The position numbers and the translations under genes were made by a program. Shown here in pieces: positions 47,554-59,147 of a DNA stretch of 64,000 bases; the stretch's first letter is position 1; each line of letters starts with the position of its first letter. The DNA comes from Mactromeris polynyma. Taxonomy: Eukaryota > Mollusca > Bivalvia > Venerida > Mactridae. Under the pieces are notes generated by a model, which was not told the DNA's origin, made no database searches, and saw only the letters and a program-made list of their open reading frames with translations. The stretch is taken from the NCBI GenBank assembly GCA_032209605.1, contig JASFXZ010000004.1, forward strand, positions 34,692,401 to 34,756,400, written 5' to 3'.

Positions 47554-47874
47554 AATCATACGGATTTTAATCCAATAGATTTGATATGGGCGAATGTGAA
47601 ACACAAAGTTTCGGATCGAAATTTCATGTTCAAGGTGAAAGACATAATAAAACTGACGAAAGCAGCAATTGTAAGTGTATAGCAGAGGACTGGTGTTGTC
47701 AGCTCGTCAAGAAAAGCGAAAAAGTACTGGACTGAGGAAATTCTCATCGACAGAGAAATGGAACGATTGGAGATTGAAGTCACATCAAGTGACTCAGCAA
47801 CAGACACTGCCTCTGATACGGTCGACTGGACCTCTGCAACAGATACATCAGATGAGTGCAATGCTTGCATCTAG
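47554..47874 (+). pseudogene. C-terminal tail of a Tc1/mariner-like (DDE_3) transposase
   Basis: A 107-codon frame starts NHTDFNPIDLIWANVKHKV, matching the third catalytic block of DDE_3 transposases (NPIE/D followed by W..LK). It runs through KVKDIIKLTKAA to an acidic Ser/Asp-rich tail (SSDSATDTASDT) and a TAG stop. One in-frame TAG interrupts the frame after AAIVSV. No N-terminal part and no terminal inverted repeats were found. Confidence 0.6.
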
Positions 47875-48090
47875 TTTTCCTTTGTTAATGTATTCTTAAT
47901 TTACATGTAAACATACTGTTATGATATACATTTGTACTATGCTTGAAATCATTTGTGCGATTGTACAAAATTATATAATAAAATGTAAAAAACAAGCAAA
48001 TTGAAAAAGGAAAACAGAAAAGAAACACAAAAACAACAAACAGCAAAACAAAACAATGACAGCAAAATATAAATTACACATAAAATATGT

Positions 48091-48180
48091 ACCTTCGCCA
48101 AGATTCGAACTCGTAATATTCATGATGAAAATGAAGTTTTGGTACGGTAGCTTGCTTTCTACCTCTACGCCACGGCGCAT
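48091..48180 (-). repeat. tRNA-like sequence, probably a pseudogene
   Basis: The minus strand has box A-like GTGGCGTAGAGGTAGAAAGC and box B GAGTTCGAATC. The spacer is long, and the stem GCGCCG pairs only partly with TTGGCG. Confidence 0.35.
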
Positions 48181-48423
48181 TATGGAATTTTAATGGCTTT
48201 AGTATAACACTGATTTAAAATGTGCAATGATAATGCTTATAATCTGAATACCCTATTATCGATCGAACCAAATTTTCCCGCGTTTCACCTTATCTCGGGC
48301 GGACTGTACTTATATTATTGTTTATGTGTCCGATAACATTAGTTCAAGTGTGAAGTGACTGTATATGTGATATTATGCAGTACAGAAAGTTTAGTACACG
48401 AAAATATGTATGATTTAATATAT

Positions 48424-49149
48424 GATGATTTATTTAATCTGTCTGATGTGCTTCAAAATCAATGAACCTTTATGGTAGTTGGTGATTAAAATAGTCGTGT
48501 TGGAAATATGAAAGACTATGTAGAAAATGAGAATCTGTTCAATTTTGATATGTTACCAGATAATTACATTATTGATAATATTAAAGAAAGGTTAACAAAA
48601 GATGGCACTGTAAATGAGAATTGGAAATTACTTATACATTTTTGTCAGTCAACCGGTATGCGGATTATGAACGAACGTGTGGGCGATCCTTATAATTCTT
48701 CTAGATTTACATGTATAAAACATGCCGGTTGTAGTATTGTTGATTATGTTTTATGTAAGGCAGATTTAATGCAACATTTGGATGTTTTTAATTTTCATGG
48801 ACCTAATTTATTGTCCGATCATTGTGTTATATGTTTTGAAATATGTAAAAATGTTCCCAACGAATTAAGTTCTAATGATCAGGTTCTAGATGCACATGTG
48901 TATAACACTGTTTTGTTTAATTATGTATGGACAAATGAAAAGAAAGTTGATTTTATAAATGCACTGAGAAATGACGATTTTCAAAACAAATTATGTCAAT
49001 TATCAGATGATGTAACAAATGTTGAAAACAGGGAAGACGGGGAGGAAAACTTATCTAAAGTCTATGATATAATCAATGGTGTGTGTCAGCCTATTTTTAG
49101 AAAGAATGTAAAAGTTTTTTATGGGAAATTAACCATCGGTTCTGAATAA
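48424..49149 (+). pseudogene. LINE endonuclease (AP-endonuclease-like) fragment
   Basis: A long open frame (from ATG 48508, 213 codons) continues an upstream frame broken by TGA at 48463 and by TAA at 48487. The latter falls inside the expected GD-x-NSR catalytic motif. Later motifs typical of the Exo_endo_phos domain of non-LTR elements are present: TFCQSTGMRIMN-like, CSIVDYVLC and LLSDHCVICFEI, the last with the conserved Asp-His pair. The C-terminal part runs into the linker seen in the LINE fragments at 13.4 and 40.7 kb, so the same family is likely. Confidence 0.75.
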
Positions 49150-50483
49150 TAATTAGATTCTTATTTCCAGCATTCATATTGATATAAAGGTTTATTTATA
49201 GCATTCTTGGTAAATAGATGGCTGTAAAAATTAAATGCTTAGTTTTGCATTCTGTTTTTATTATTTGTAAAGAACATAACACTACAATACCTAAATATGC
49301 TGTTGGTAAATATTTGAAACTATACTCAACAATCAAAATAAATCTGTTTTCTATGTTAAGCATATATACTACACTTATCATGCCATTAATATAAATGTTT
49401 TATGTATGATACATTAATCTATTTCAAAACACAAAACAAACTCCAAACAGTACAAATCAAGTTATATGGGATGCAAGTGAAAAATCCAAAGTATGATGGA
49501 GTCATGTCAATATTCTCCACAATCCTTGGAGTCCTCAAGAGGTTGGAAATCGTACAGCGGCGCTCATTTAGTAATGTGTCAATAAACTAGAACTCACAAC
49601 ATGCTCATTATCATTTATTGTAAACATTCATCAGATTCATTGTCAGCATTATCTTCAAAACTAATATCTATGTCCAAATGTTCAATATGTCCGACATACA
49701 GATCGTTTACTATTTATAACTCATGTGCAACTTCTTGGTCAAAACGTTGATATACTTCATATGGGATTGTACCGGTTGTTGTAGATTGGCTGTGTTTTAT
49801 GATGATATACATTATTATGTACAGAGACGGAATTATCAAAATTAATATACTGCCAAAAGTTCTTCTGCCATTTTCTACCGGAACCGCCAAAATTAACAAG
49901 ATAGGTTTGCCTACTTGTTTCATTAAATCAGAAACAGTATATCGATTTACGCTGATGTATATCATAATAAATATGTTACTACCTTGGTGAAACAGGTTTA
50001 TTCAATGTCACTGCCAAACGCACCTAAATTTAACCAACGCGTTTTGCGAAATTATTATCGTAAACATGACCTAAATTTGGTTATCTATACAACGGTTAAA
50101 CAAGGGTAAACAATCCTCTTTCATTGTGACATGGGGGAAATATTAACATTTAGTAAAAAAAGGCCGTCTCAATGTTTACCGATGTTGGTTTTGCTTCTGC
50201 TCGCCGCCGAATCGTAAGTCTTTGACTGCAATGTTTCAATTAGCTGTTGTCATTAATGTGAACACATGACGTCATCTTTATTACTTGTTTCTAAGAAAAG
50301 AGGCTCATATCATTCGGGCCAATTGTCTCAGACACTGACACGTACCATGATAACGTAAACGCAACTACACAAAAACTGGTAATAACTGGTAAGTATGGTA
50401 TATCGTTTTGTTTACTCGAGGTATGTTACCACGAATTATAATAATTGGATTGATTTCAATCAATCGGCTGTATTTGGTGCTTA
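49150..50483. other. Non-coding sequence, nothing recognised
   Basis: Short open frames on both strands (60-83 codons) resemble no known family. No RNA gene or transposon ends were seen. Confidence 0.4.
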
Positions 50484-50595
50484 TAATTAGTAGAAACATT
50501 ACACACATATTGGTTTTTCTGTGAGTGAAATTTGTATTTGATATTTATTCATATTTAATAACAATAATCGAAATATGTCATCGGAGTACTTTATG
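50484..50595 (+). repeat. Dispersed repeat, pair with 4299-4410, at the edge of the Ngaro-like element
   Basis: Shares TTAGTAGAAACATTAC, TTTGTATTTGATATTTATTC and ATGTCATC-GAGTACTTT with the copy at 4299. The homology ends just before the left terminal repeat at 50605. Confidence 0.55.
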
Positions 50596-50604
50596 ATATA
50601 ATGT

Positions 50605-50701
50605 ACGGTATGGCTTAGACCAGGTCGCAAACGCAAGTTTATATAAAAAGAAACCCGAGGCAGCTCTTACACACGTTCATTCGACACGCCGACAAGTTGG
50701 T
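50605..50701 (+). repeat. Left terminal direct repeat of the Ngaro-like element
   Basis: Shares ACGGTATGGCTT, CAGGTCGCAAACGCAAGTTT and TACACACGTTCATTCGACAC with the right repeat at 53737-53833. Confidence 0.75.
50639..50700 (+). promoter_or_regulatory. Putative TATA promoter in the left repeat
   Basis: TTATATAAAA at about 50639-50648 sits 25-30 bases upstream of a pyrimidine-rich CTCTTACACACGTTC stretch that could start transcription. The gag region follows directly. The same TATA motif is kept in the right repeat (about 53771). Confidence 0.4.
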
Positions 50702-50704
50702 AAT

Positions 50705-51749
50705 TTGTTAGAAAATTTGTGTCAAAAAGAAATGCCACGTGGAGGTAGGAGACCGCAGCCAGCGGCTAGGAGAGTTTTGCGGAACAGAGTGGTGGAAGAA
50801 CACCAGGTTAACAACGACAGACGTGGCAGTGGAAGAAAAAGGCGAGTGGAAGAAGTTGTCAACACGGTGAACGAGAGAGTGGAACCAGCTGAAGCAGGTA
50901 GGCAGAATGTTATAGATTTTGAACAAATTATGCAACCAAACGTTAATATGCAACGTGCTAATGCTGATATGTGTATGTCTAACAATGCATTGACGGCGTG
51001 TTGCGACGCGAATCAAGCAGTAACGACAGGAAATTGTTCCCATTGTCATGGTGGGCAACATAAAATGTTAAACAATGCTACTATTAACAGCAATCAATGG
51101 AACAATATTCGTTTAGCTGATGATGATTTAGCAGCCCATGTGCCCACATCACTCAAACAAAAAAATTGCAAGGGTGAATACATAAATTAAGCTTTGTTAT
51201 TGAAAGTAGCGTGTGAATTGTCAGAATTTTGTGAGGGCACGGTTTTCAAATTAAACAGTGATGGGAACATAGGAGCTGTTCAAAAAGAATGTAAAGATCA
51301 AATTCAAGGTATTGAAAAATGGACTAACGCTTTCACCATTTATGCTCAATTTACCTATCTAATCACTCAGACAAAGTTATGAAATGTTACATTATATGTA
51401 TAACATAAGAGATTGCGCTGCACGCCAAGGTGGTCTGGCGTGGCGAACCTACGACGAACAATTTCGTCTGAGGCAAGCCGTCGCCACAGCATCATGGTCG
51501 AAAATTAACAACGATTTATGGTGGCGCTGTATACAGGTCAGGTCACCTTCCAGAACCTCAACAAATTCCCCAAAGTTAACGTGTCACGATTTTAACGCGG
51601 GTAAATGTGTGTGGCCTAATTGTAGATTTACACATGCTTGCGCGACATGTTCCGGTCCCCATGCAGAGGTTAATTGCCCGGATAATAGCTCACAAAATGA
51701 AAAAACCTTGGGGGGAACGTTTTCCCACCAGAACACATTCCTTTCATAA
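50705..51749 (+). pseudogene. Ngaro-type gag-like protein, broken
   Basis: Frame 50705-51382 is interrupted by TAA at 51188-51190. It then shifts to the frame of 51384-51749. The N-terminal part is basic (GRKRR). The later part has IEKWTNAFTIYAQF, IRDCAARQGGLAWRTYDEQF and DLWWRC, conserved in gag-like proteins of bivalve YR elements (recalled family pattern). It ends with a CCCH zinc finger (C-x7-C-x4-C-x3-H) and a CxxC-H-C knuckle. One stop and one frameshift make it non-functional as it stands. Confidence 0.65.
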
Positions 51750-51836
51750 CGGTCCTTGAGCTATTCCCGATATTAGTATCAGTGTTCATTTGGGGATCGG
51801 TGTTAATTAACAAGAATAAGATTTAATTGCGATAAC

Positions 51837-52124
51837 ATGGCAGTGGTAAACATTTTAGAACTATCTGTATTTTTGTCCCTCAGACCTAATGTTCAGGGCC
51901 CTTTGTTTATACATTCTAACGGTAGCCCTGTGACTAGAGCTCAATTCTTGGGGGTTTTAGCAAAGTCCGTACAGGGAACCAACTTGCATAATGGTATGTG
52001 TTACAAATCACACAGCTTTAGGATTGGTAGAGCTACCGACTTTGCACTACAAGGTTTCTCATCAAGGGTAATAATGGAACTGGGCCGATGGGCTTCTAGT
52101 TGTTATAAATTGTATATCCGATAG
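51837..52124 (+). pseudogene. C-terminal fragment of a tyrosine recombinase
   Basis: 95 residues carrying the recombinase box II: KSHSFRIGRATDFA (H-x-x-R), LGRWASSCYKLYIR with GRW and the Tyr residues. The first catalytic Arg and the N-terminal core-binding domain are missing. The fragment starts abruptly after the gag region. Confidence 0.75.
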
Positions 52125-52222
52125 AGGGCAGTCCCTATTAGGTAGCGGACACTGATCAAACACAATAATGACATAGTCTTTATATTAAGTCGTAGACACG
52201 CCATACTTAACTTCAAAATAAT

Positions 52223-52899
52223 ATGTTTCTATGTTTAGATGTATGGATTCTGGGAGACTCGATACCGTATTGGGCCGGGGTTCAGGCAGCAGTCACTGGA
52301 AAAACCAATCTCAACATTCTAGACAAGTCTATAGCATGGCTGGGTGTGAGAGGGTCAGGTTGGACATCCCTTCGCCAAGAAATAGAGACAAAAGTACTTC
52401 TCTCATCTCCTCCCAGTATGATAATTTTTAGTCTTGGGGGGAACAATTTAACAAGTATGTCTAACTTGGAAATAAAAGATGCCATACGACAAGAGTAGTC
52501 ATACCTGTGCGACGCATTCCCCGATACCACTCTGGTATGGATATATATACTACAGAGGCGCGTCTGGGGGGGGGGGTGCGTCGGGCGGGTATAAAGCTAT
52601 TTAAAAACAAACGCCAACGCGTGAATAGGATAGGCCGCCAGTTGGTCGGTGCAACAGGCAAATTTGAAATTGTAAAACCCGATATAGATTGTAAAACAGG
52701 ATTTTTTCGTGCGGACGGTATTCATCTGAATGAAGTGGGTTTAGAGTTTTATTTTGATTACATTAAAGATGTTATATTAAAAAAGGCAGTTGATGGTCAA
52801 TATAATTTTTGGGGAAAAATTCTGTCGGCCGGGAGGCGAGTGTATGTAATCAATTTTAGAGGGGTACTATTCCCGTGTCAGTCTTTGGCCTTGCATTGA
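52223..52899 (+). pseudogene. SGNH-hydrolase ORF of a Ngaro-like element, frameshifted
   Basis: SGNH block I (WILGDSIPYW) and block III (FSLGGNNL) lie in one frame up to a TAG at 52496-52498. Reading continues in that frame (SYLCDAFPDTTLVW) until a run of ten G (about 52567-52576). After it the second frame carries GIKLFKNKRQRVNRIGRQLV and block V (DGIHLNEVGLEFY). One stop and one homopolymer frameshift separate the halves, but all three catalytic blocks survive. The role in the element is unknown; esterase activity is only inferred from the family. Confidence 0.7.
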
Positions 52900-52924
52900 C
52901 TCGAATCGTGGTTCTATCCGCTGC

Positions 52925-53135
52925 TTGGGAACCCAGTAGTGAATGGGATTCACGATTTGACGTTCAATGGACTGACGTGGTATTGTAGTTATCCCAGTGG
53001 TGTATGGGATTCACGTGTGACGTTCAATGAACCGAAGTGGTAATTGTAGTTATCCCAGTGGTGTATGGGATTCAAGTTTGACGTTCAATGAACCGAAGTG
53101 GTATTGTAGATATCCCAGTAGTGTATGGGATTTGC
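52925..53135 (+). repeat. Tandem repeat of about 61 bp, three to four units
   Basis: Units contain CCCAGTGGTGTATGGGATTC, then TGACGTTCAATGAACCGAAG and TGGTATTGTAG. A partial further unit is at about 53210. It lies inside the Ngaro-like element between the hydrolase and the right repeat. A long open frame over it is a by-product of the repeat. Confidence 0.75.
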
Positions 53136-53736
53136 GAATGTTGTATTCGTGGTTAACTTGCCTTGCCTTACATCGACGCAGGTTACGGTTTCATTCACTT
53201 CTTGGGAACCCAGTAGTGGAGGGAATTTGTTATTTGACGCTCGATCGACCGAGGCTGGTTGACGGTTACATTGGTGTAATAAATCAACTCGCCTGCGTAC
53301 GGTTCACGCAGGGATATCCGAAGTGCATAGCAAAGGGGGGGGGGATATATTTGGCATATCATATGACGTGGCTTATAAGTAAGTGCGATAGTCCGTTCCT
53401 TTCCGGTCGGCAGGGTTTTTCCACATAGACTAAACATGGGTACCCTGTTTACTCACGAGCGGCCTATATAATCCACCATTAAATGTAATATATGAAAGTA
53501 TCGTATGAAAATATAATTTCCTACGGAAATCAATAAAAGAGGGTATTGTCGAAAGAATTGTTGTTTTATATATCGCGTAATTAAATAATACAAATTTAAT
53601 TATTTTCAGAATTAAAATAATTTAATTTATTTTTCAAAGATACCTCATCTAAGTTACTGCTGTCTACGCTCTAGCATTTAGGATCGTGAAATGTTACACT
53701 TGGTTACTTAGCGCTGGTTACCGCATTATACAATGG

Positions 53737-53833
53737 ACGGTATGGCTTTGATCAGGTCGCAAACGCAAGTTTATATAAAGAGAAACCTGAGGCAGCTCTT
53801 ACACACGTTCATTCGACACGCCGACAAGTTGGT
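53737..53833 (+). repeat. Right terminal direct repeat of the Ngaro-like element
   Basis: 97 bp, the same as 50605-50701 apart from a few substitutions, e.g. TAAAAAG to TAAAGAG and CCCGAGG to CCTGAGG. Confidence 0.75.
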
Positions 53834-54830
53834 CATTTATTATCCCACCCCAAACTTTTTTATCACAGTTATATAATTTTAACACAGCGTTTGGTAATGG
53901 TACTATTAATGGGTCATGTTTAACCAGATATGTTATTTAGTTTTACTTTATATTACGGTAATTGTCCAATTGTTATTTGCACATGTTTATATATGTGAAC
54001 GTTTACTGCTTTCAATAGTATCTCCATTGCAGGATTTCAAATAACAGGGATACTAACTGTACTGCCATACAGAGAGCATGGTTATAACAAGGGCGACACG
54101 AATGGAAGGAGATTTAGAATAAACATATTTCATCCACTATCCACCCTTGCTACAAAAGCGGGAATACATGTGTACGGATAATTTTCACTCAAATGGTATT
54201 AACGTGTTGAACTGCAAATATAGCGTATATGTGATCACCTGCTTGTTGACTTGTCTAACATTTCTCATGTATAACGGGACAGCATGTGTGTGGTATTTGT
54301 GATTCTGTCGAAATCAAGTGTTTATAAAGTGACTTAGTGGATGTCGTGCCCTTCGATTGAATAACTACAGACTCTCTGACATTATGGCAAATATGTAATT
54401 TGTGAACTTGTTTGTTAACGTATATGAACATGTTTTATATATGTATTGATTTATACTAGGGAACTGTTGAAAGTGTTCTACCATTGTTAAATTAGTCGCT
54501 CTTGTACATTGAGTGGGAAAGTCTGGTCGGCCGGGAGTAGAAATATTCAATACATTTCTAGACAGCGTTCATGGTGAACAATTCAAAGTACTCATCGATT
54601 ACAATATAGCACCTTTCACTGGTCGTCCGTTTGATCACTTTGTGACAAGCTTAACTTGTCATCGATGTCACCTCACATCATAATCCATAACAATGCTAAG
54701 CGCATATTGGTCAGTAGTAGTCCATTATCCAAACATATATCGCTTTACAAAATATAGCGACAGGCGGAGCTTAACTTATTACACATGTGATTTTTTGTGG
54801 ATGTGTGTCGGTCAATAATGAACAAATCAA
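53834..54830. other. Non-coding sequence, nothing recognised
   Basis: It may contain the B2 end of the Ngaro-like element immediately after 53833, but no matching B1 was seen. No gene. Confidence 0.35.
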
Positions 54831-55042
54831 CGTAAATTTCTTGGGCATGTCATTAAACTCATTGGGCCTTCGTGTTATAAAGCGAGACGTCCGAAAGGCA
54901 TTCATTGTATAAACATACCTATTATCGGGTTATCCCCAAGCTGCCCGATAGTAGGTATCTTTATACAATGAATGCCTTTCAGACATCACGCTTGTAAACA
55001 CGAAGGCCCAATGAGTTTAATGACAAGCCTAAGAAATTTACG
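54831..55042. repeat. Long imperfect inverted repeat with arms of about 100 bp
   Basis: The left arm begins CGTAAATTTCTTGGGCATGT and the right arm ends with the complement AAGAAATTTACG. The inner stem is CCTATTATCGGG/CCCGATAGTAGG around a loop of about 14 bases. Roughly ten mismatches or small indels are seen. It looks like a MITE or foldback element, with no coding capacity. Confidence 0.75.
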
Positions 55043-55163
55043 CTGATTTCTTCAGCCCAACCTTCGACAATTGGCGAAAGAATGAACAGAGGACGACTTC
55101 TTCGCCCAAGTCGTCTGGAAGCTGGCTCTCTTCTCCGTGATTCATTCTGGTAACGCGTATTAT

Positions 55164-55313
55164 AAATAATGCGGACGATGGAAATCACACAAAGCATTTT
55201 CCGTAGAACATCTGAGAGATCATGTCTATTAACCGTTCAAATAATGCGGACGATGGAAATCACACAAAGCATTTTCCGTAGAACATCTGAGAGATCATGT
55301 CTATTAACCGTTC
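55164..55313 (+). repeat. Perfect 75-bp tandem duplication
   Basis: Units 55164-55238 and 55239-55313 are identical by eye. The length is a multiple of three, so a spurious open frame runs through both. Confidence 0.85.
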
Positions 55314-55319
55314 AAAATT

Positions 55320-57487
55320 TATTTTTGTTAATTCAAAGGTCGGCGGATATAAATTAATAAGAGGAACTCAGAATTGTTAATTTTGTTTTAAGTAAAAGTT
55401 GGGTCGGCACTCCTGTAAAACAGAAAATAAAAAAAGGCTGGCCATAGATAAATGCTTCAACATGGGTACTTTCAGCACTTTGATTTTGCGTACAATTGTT
55501 GCTATTTCAGTTTTTACTGATTGTTATTAGTATATAAGGTGTGTTGTTTCTTCAAAAAATATTCACTTTTCGTGTGTTTTTTCACGTGTCACATATATTT
55601 GTGTAGACTGACAGATTGGAAATGGTGTTGCATGTACGTATATGAGGAAGGGTGGGGTAATATTACTATGAACTACAATCTTCTGGGAACAAATTTAGTA
55701 ACAATAGCAACATTATGCAGTTTATTGTTGATTATGTCATTCCTGTGATTGTTGTGGTTGCTATTTTAAGATTTCATCAGCATGCATTATTTTGTTCTTT
55801 AAAGTTTGATTTATGTACATTTATGTTGATAGACTACTTTTGTAGTAATGTCAATCCAATAAGATGTTTATCATATTTGAAAACACGAAGATCTAATATA
55901 CTTTTGATTATCTTATTATGAGTTGATACTTAAAATAAGGTTAATAATGTTTAGTGTGGCAAGTGGTCAGTGCACATTTTTTGGCTCTGCATTAAACTTG
56001 GATTTGAAGTGGAAAACCAACATTACATATAGTGAAATTTATATGTGTGCGTTACGCTAGTGGAGGACAATTCATTGGTGATAAAATTAAATTGGAATAG
56101 TTTTTCGTGATAGTTTAATTGCTGATAAACCTTTCTTCATAGTTGAATAGTTGGAGTTAATTGAAAGAATATTGCTAGTGACTTCATTAATTGAAGCTTG
56201 TATATCATAGTGGGTTAATCTCTTAAATTATACCAATATTTCGATTGTTTTCGTTCTAATTACGCATTGTTCTTCATAAATATACAATTAATGAAGTCTA
56301 CGTATACATCTTCTGCTGTGGGGAAGTTTACAGGTGTATTTCATTTTACAAATCTACATCTTGTCTTATTTTATTTGCATTTTAGTAAAAATCACGTGGT
56401 GTTAAAACGGACAAATTTGAAGTACTTCAGCAAATTAGATTTTGTTAGACTTTTGACATGTTGTTCTATATAGATTTAACTTTCATAAACAGTGAAAATC
56501 ATTGCTGTTGCAATTATTTGAAGGTTTGGCCTTTTCTGACGTAGAATGACTGGACTATAGCTTCAAGCGGTTGACAACTTTCACTTAGACGCACTTTTGT
56601 ACAAGTTACACAAATCATTAATGCATTATTTTTGCATTTTAAATTGGAGTACCGGTATGACAGTGTTAATTTTCTATGCGATTTTTCCTACACATCTCAA
56701 TTGTGCACTGTATTTTCTCCGTTGTCGTGCGTTTTCTATGGAGGCCGCCATTTTGTTCGCTATGGGAAATCCTTGATTACGTCATACACCCACTGCGTAT
56801 AAACCAAACTATATCATTCCGGATGTTTCGATGTGATTTCAATGGCGTAGTGACGATACATATACAGGGCTTTACATGTTGACGTAACTAAATGGTTTAA
56901 CTCATCAAAACAGTAAGTAAGCTATTCATGATAATATCATGAAGTATCATTTTTCCTTTATCATGGTTCCATTTAAAACCAGATGTACATTGTATAAACT
57001 TAGAAAATCACCGAAGGAATCTGAAAAACATCTCGATGTATATGCCTGAATATCCATTTTTCGTCTGAATTACACTTCGAATGATACCTTATTTGTATTT
57101 AATATAATCGCAAACATGTCAGATCACAGCTATGATGCATATATCTACCGGCATTTTGCAATATGCCAAGAAATTACTTCAAATGTACAAGGTGGTGTTT
57201 CGTAATGACTGTATAATTCATTACACTGATGCTGTATCACTTATTGTGATAACACATGCATTCTGTATGATTTTTTGCGATTTGTTTATACTGATTTCAC
57301 AAACTTTGTATCATTTATTGTGATAAACAATACTTGATTAAACCGTTAATTGTGTGTGTTTGAGGTACAATGGAATAATTCAAGTGTATATACTGTGTGT
57401 ACTGATAGGCGTGTTCTGTGGTAATAATGAATAACTCAATTTATAATGCGTGCTTCTGAGATAATTTTATTTCATAGTTCTTTTTTT
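55320..57487. other. Non-coding sequence; dispersed repeat at 56588-56795
   Basis: The only recognisable content is the partner of the 5300-5520 repeat (with GAGGCCGCCATTTTGTTCGC). Short open frames of 60-75 codons have no family resemblance. Confidence 0.45.
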
Positions 57488-58630
57488 TGCTTCTAGCATG
57501 TGCTATCATGTTCAAACACATCATAGCACGATTAACTAAAATAAAAGACAATCACTCGTAAGAATAAAGAAATACATAAAACAAAGCATACGTCAACTAA
57601 ACCAATGGTCCATGTATGAACGACAAACAAATCTAACACATGATACATCAGACTGTAATTGACATAAAAAATACAGAGAAAGAATGCAACAATTTATAGT
57701 GAACAAGGGGAACAACTCTTGTCTAATCCTAAATAAAGGCTACAGGATTTGTCTCCCTTTGTTTTGGTAGAAATATGCGACGAAGAAAGCATCAAGTAGT
57801 ACTTCAGTATTGACGCAATTAACCGGACATTATTTTGTGTAACAAAGGCATCAACATTCAATATAAATATAGAAAACATAGCTGACAACTACTAAGAACA
57901 AACATCTTTACTGCTCGTGAAGAAAGACTATTACGTAATAAATACATTCTCGACTAGAAATAACATAGACTAGCAAATACACGGACGCATCCTAGAAATC
58001 CTGACGCGAACGTTCGTACGTTTCAATACATAACAACACCATGACCTTAACATTAGTCATAATGAGACCAAACCGAAAGTAAAGTAAAAGACATGTGGCT
58101 CAATAGACGCCATCTTGCATTGCGCACATGGAGTTCGGACAATCAACATACAACAGGCGAAATTGCATAAATTCTAAACGCAAGTCTAACGAAAACTATA
58201 CAAGCACGAAGTTAATATAATGATACAACGTACGGCTTACCAAATTTAGAGTGTCCTGCCTCAGTACAAGTTATATATACAAAAAAGTTCGCAAACGTTC
58301 GCATCCCGCACAATGTGGCCTACATGGTTTCTGTCTCAACTCACGCATGCGCACAGGTCATTCGTACTAAAACGGTGTCACAGAGATTTCAGTATTAACA
58401 TGATGCGATTATAAAAACAACGAAATAATTCATGAAATATAAACATAGCATCAAAAACATTTATGACATGATTTCAATATGTAATACTGTATATATACAT
58501 GTATCAACTAACTGTCAGTTTACACAAGACGGACACATATGAATAACAGTATGTGTACTAAATCATATACATTTAAGTGGCTTTATCTCATATACTATTG
58601 ACGGTATAGACGAAAGCTATAGCCGTTACA
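57488..58630 (-). repeat. 3' LTR of the BEL/Pao element
   Basis: Inferred limits in element orientation: TGTAACGGCTATAGC...GCTAGAAGCA, with TG/CA ends, directly after a purine-rich AATTAGGGGACTGG tract (58631-58644). The inner end matches the 5' LTR at 63916. The outer limit rests only on the TG and the polypurine tract, since the matching part of the 5' LTR is outside the window. Confidence 0.6.
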
Positions 58631-58821
58631 CCAGTCCCCTAATTGTGGAGTAGACGAATAACGAAACAATTATTCAAATGACATGATACATGACCTAGCA
58701 AAAATAACAACAAGCAACATTCATTATAGCAGATGAGATCGTCAAAAACAATAGCACATCAATATCATCAATACATTAAAAACTACAGACACAACACAAT
58801 GCATTCATAATTATATGAAAG

Positions 58822-59094
58822 TCATTCCATTTCAAGAAGCATACACAGATTGTCATTCGGTCGAGTTAAAATGTTAGTAGACGTCTTCACTTTCACCTGA
58901 CGCACTAAACCACGTCTGTCTGGCATCGTTTCTAATATGACTCCCATGGGCCATGAGTTTCTAGGTGCACTGTGATCAACAATGAGAACTACATCTCCAA
59001 TTTTAATGTTACGTTTTATTTCAAACCACTTCTGTCTTTCTTGTAAAAGCGGTAAGTATTCCCGTGACCAACGCTTCCAAAATAGCGAGGACAT
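58822..59094 (-). pseudogene. BEL/Pao integrase C-terminal domain (DUF5641)
   Basis: 90 residues with FWKRWSREYLPLLQERQKW, IGDVVLIVDHSAPRNSWPMG and the RLVRQVKVKT-like segment, the domain that closes BEL/Pao polyproteins. It is separated from the upstream integrase frame by a stop or shift near 59095-59147. Confidence 0.75.
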
Positions 59095-59147
59095 GTATTG
59101 GATTTGTCAAATAGATCAGGAGGTAGATTTGGAACACGTTTCATAGT

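Larger units (their letters stand above)
50605..53833 (+). mobile_element. Deleted Ngaro-like YR element with SGNH hydrolase
   Basis: Bounded by 97-bp direct repeats (50605-50701 and 53737-53833, about 5-7 differences). Between them, in order: a gag-like region with zinc fingers, the last 95 residues of a tyrosine recombinase, and an SGNH hydrolase. Ngaro elements are known to encode gag, RT/RNase H, YR and such a hydrolase, and to have split direct repeats. Here RT/RNase H and most of YR are absent, with gag and the YR tail only about 90 bp apart, so an internal deletion is the simplest reading. I could not find a second B repeat after 53833. Confidence 0.7.

Noticed and set aside
50708..51061. 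Antisense frames with Ser/Thr/Leu-rich peptides
   Set aside because: Shadow of the gag-like region on the opposite strand.
53027..53428. 133-codon open frame
   Set aside because: Produced by the tandem repeat of about 61 bp inside the Ngaro-like element; not related to any protein domain.
55169..55357. Open frame with a perfectly repeated 25-residue unit
   Set aside because: A consequence of the 75-bp tandem duplication being a multiple of three.
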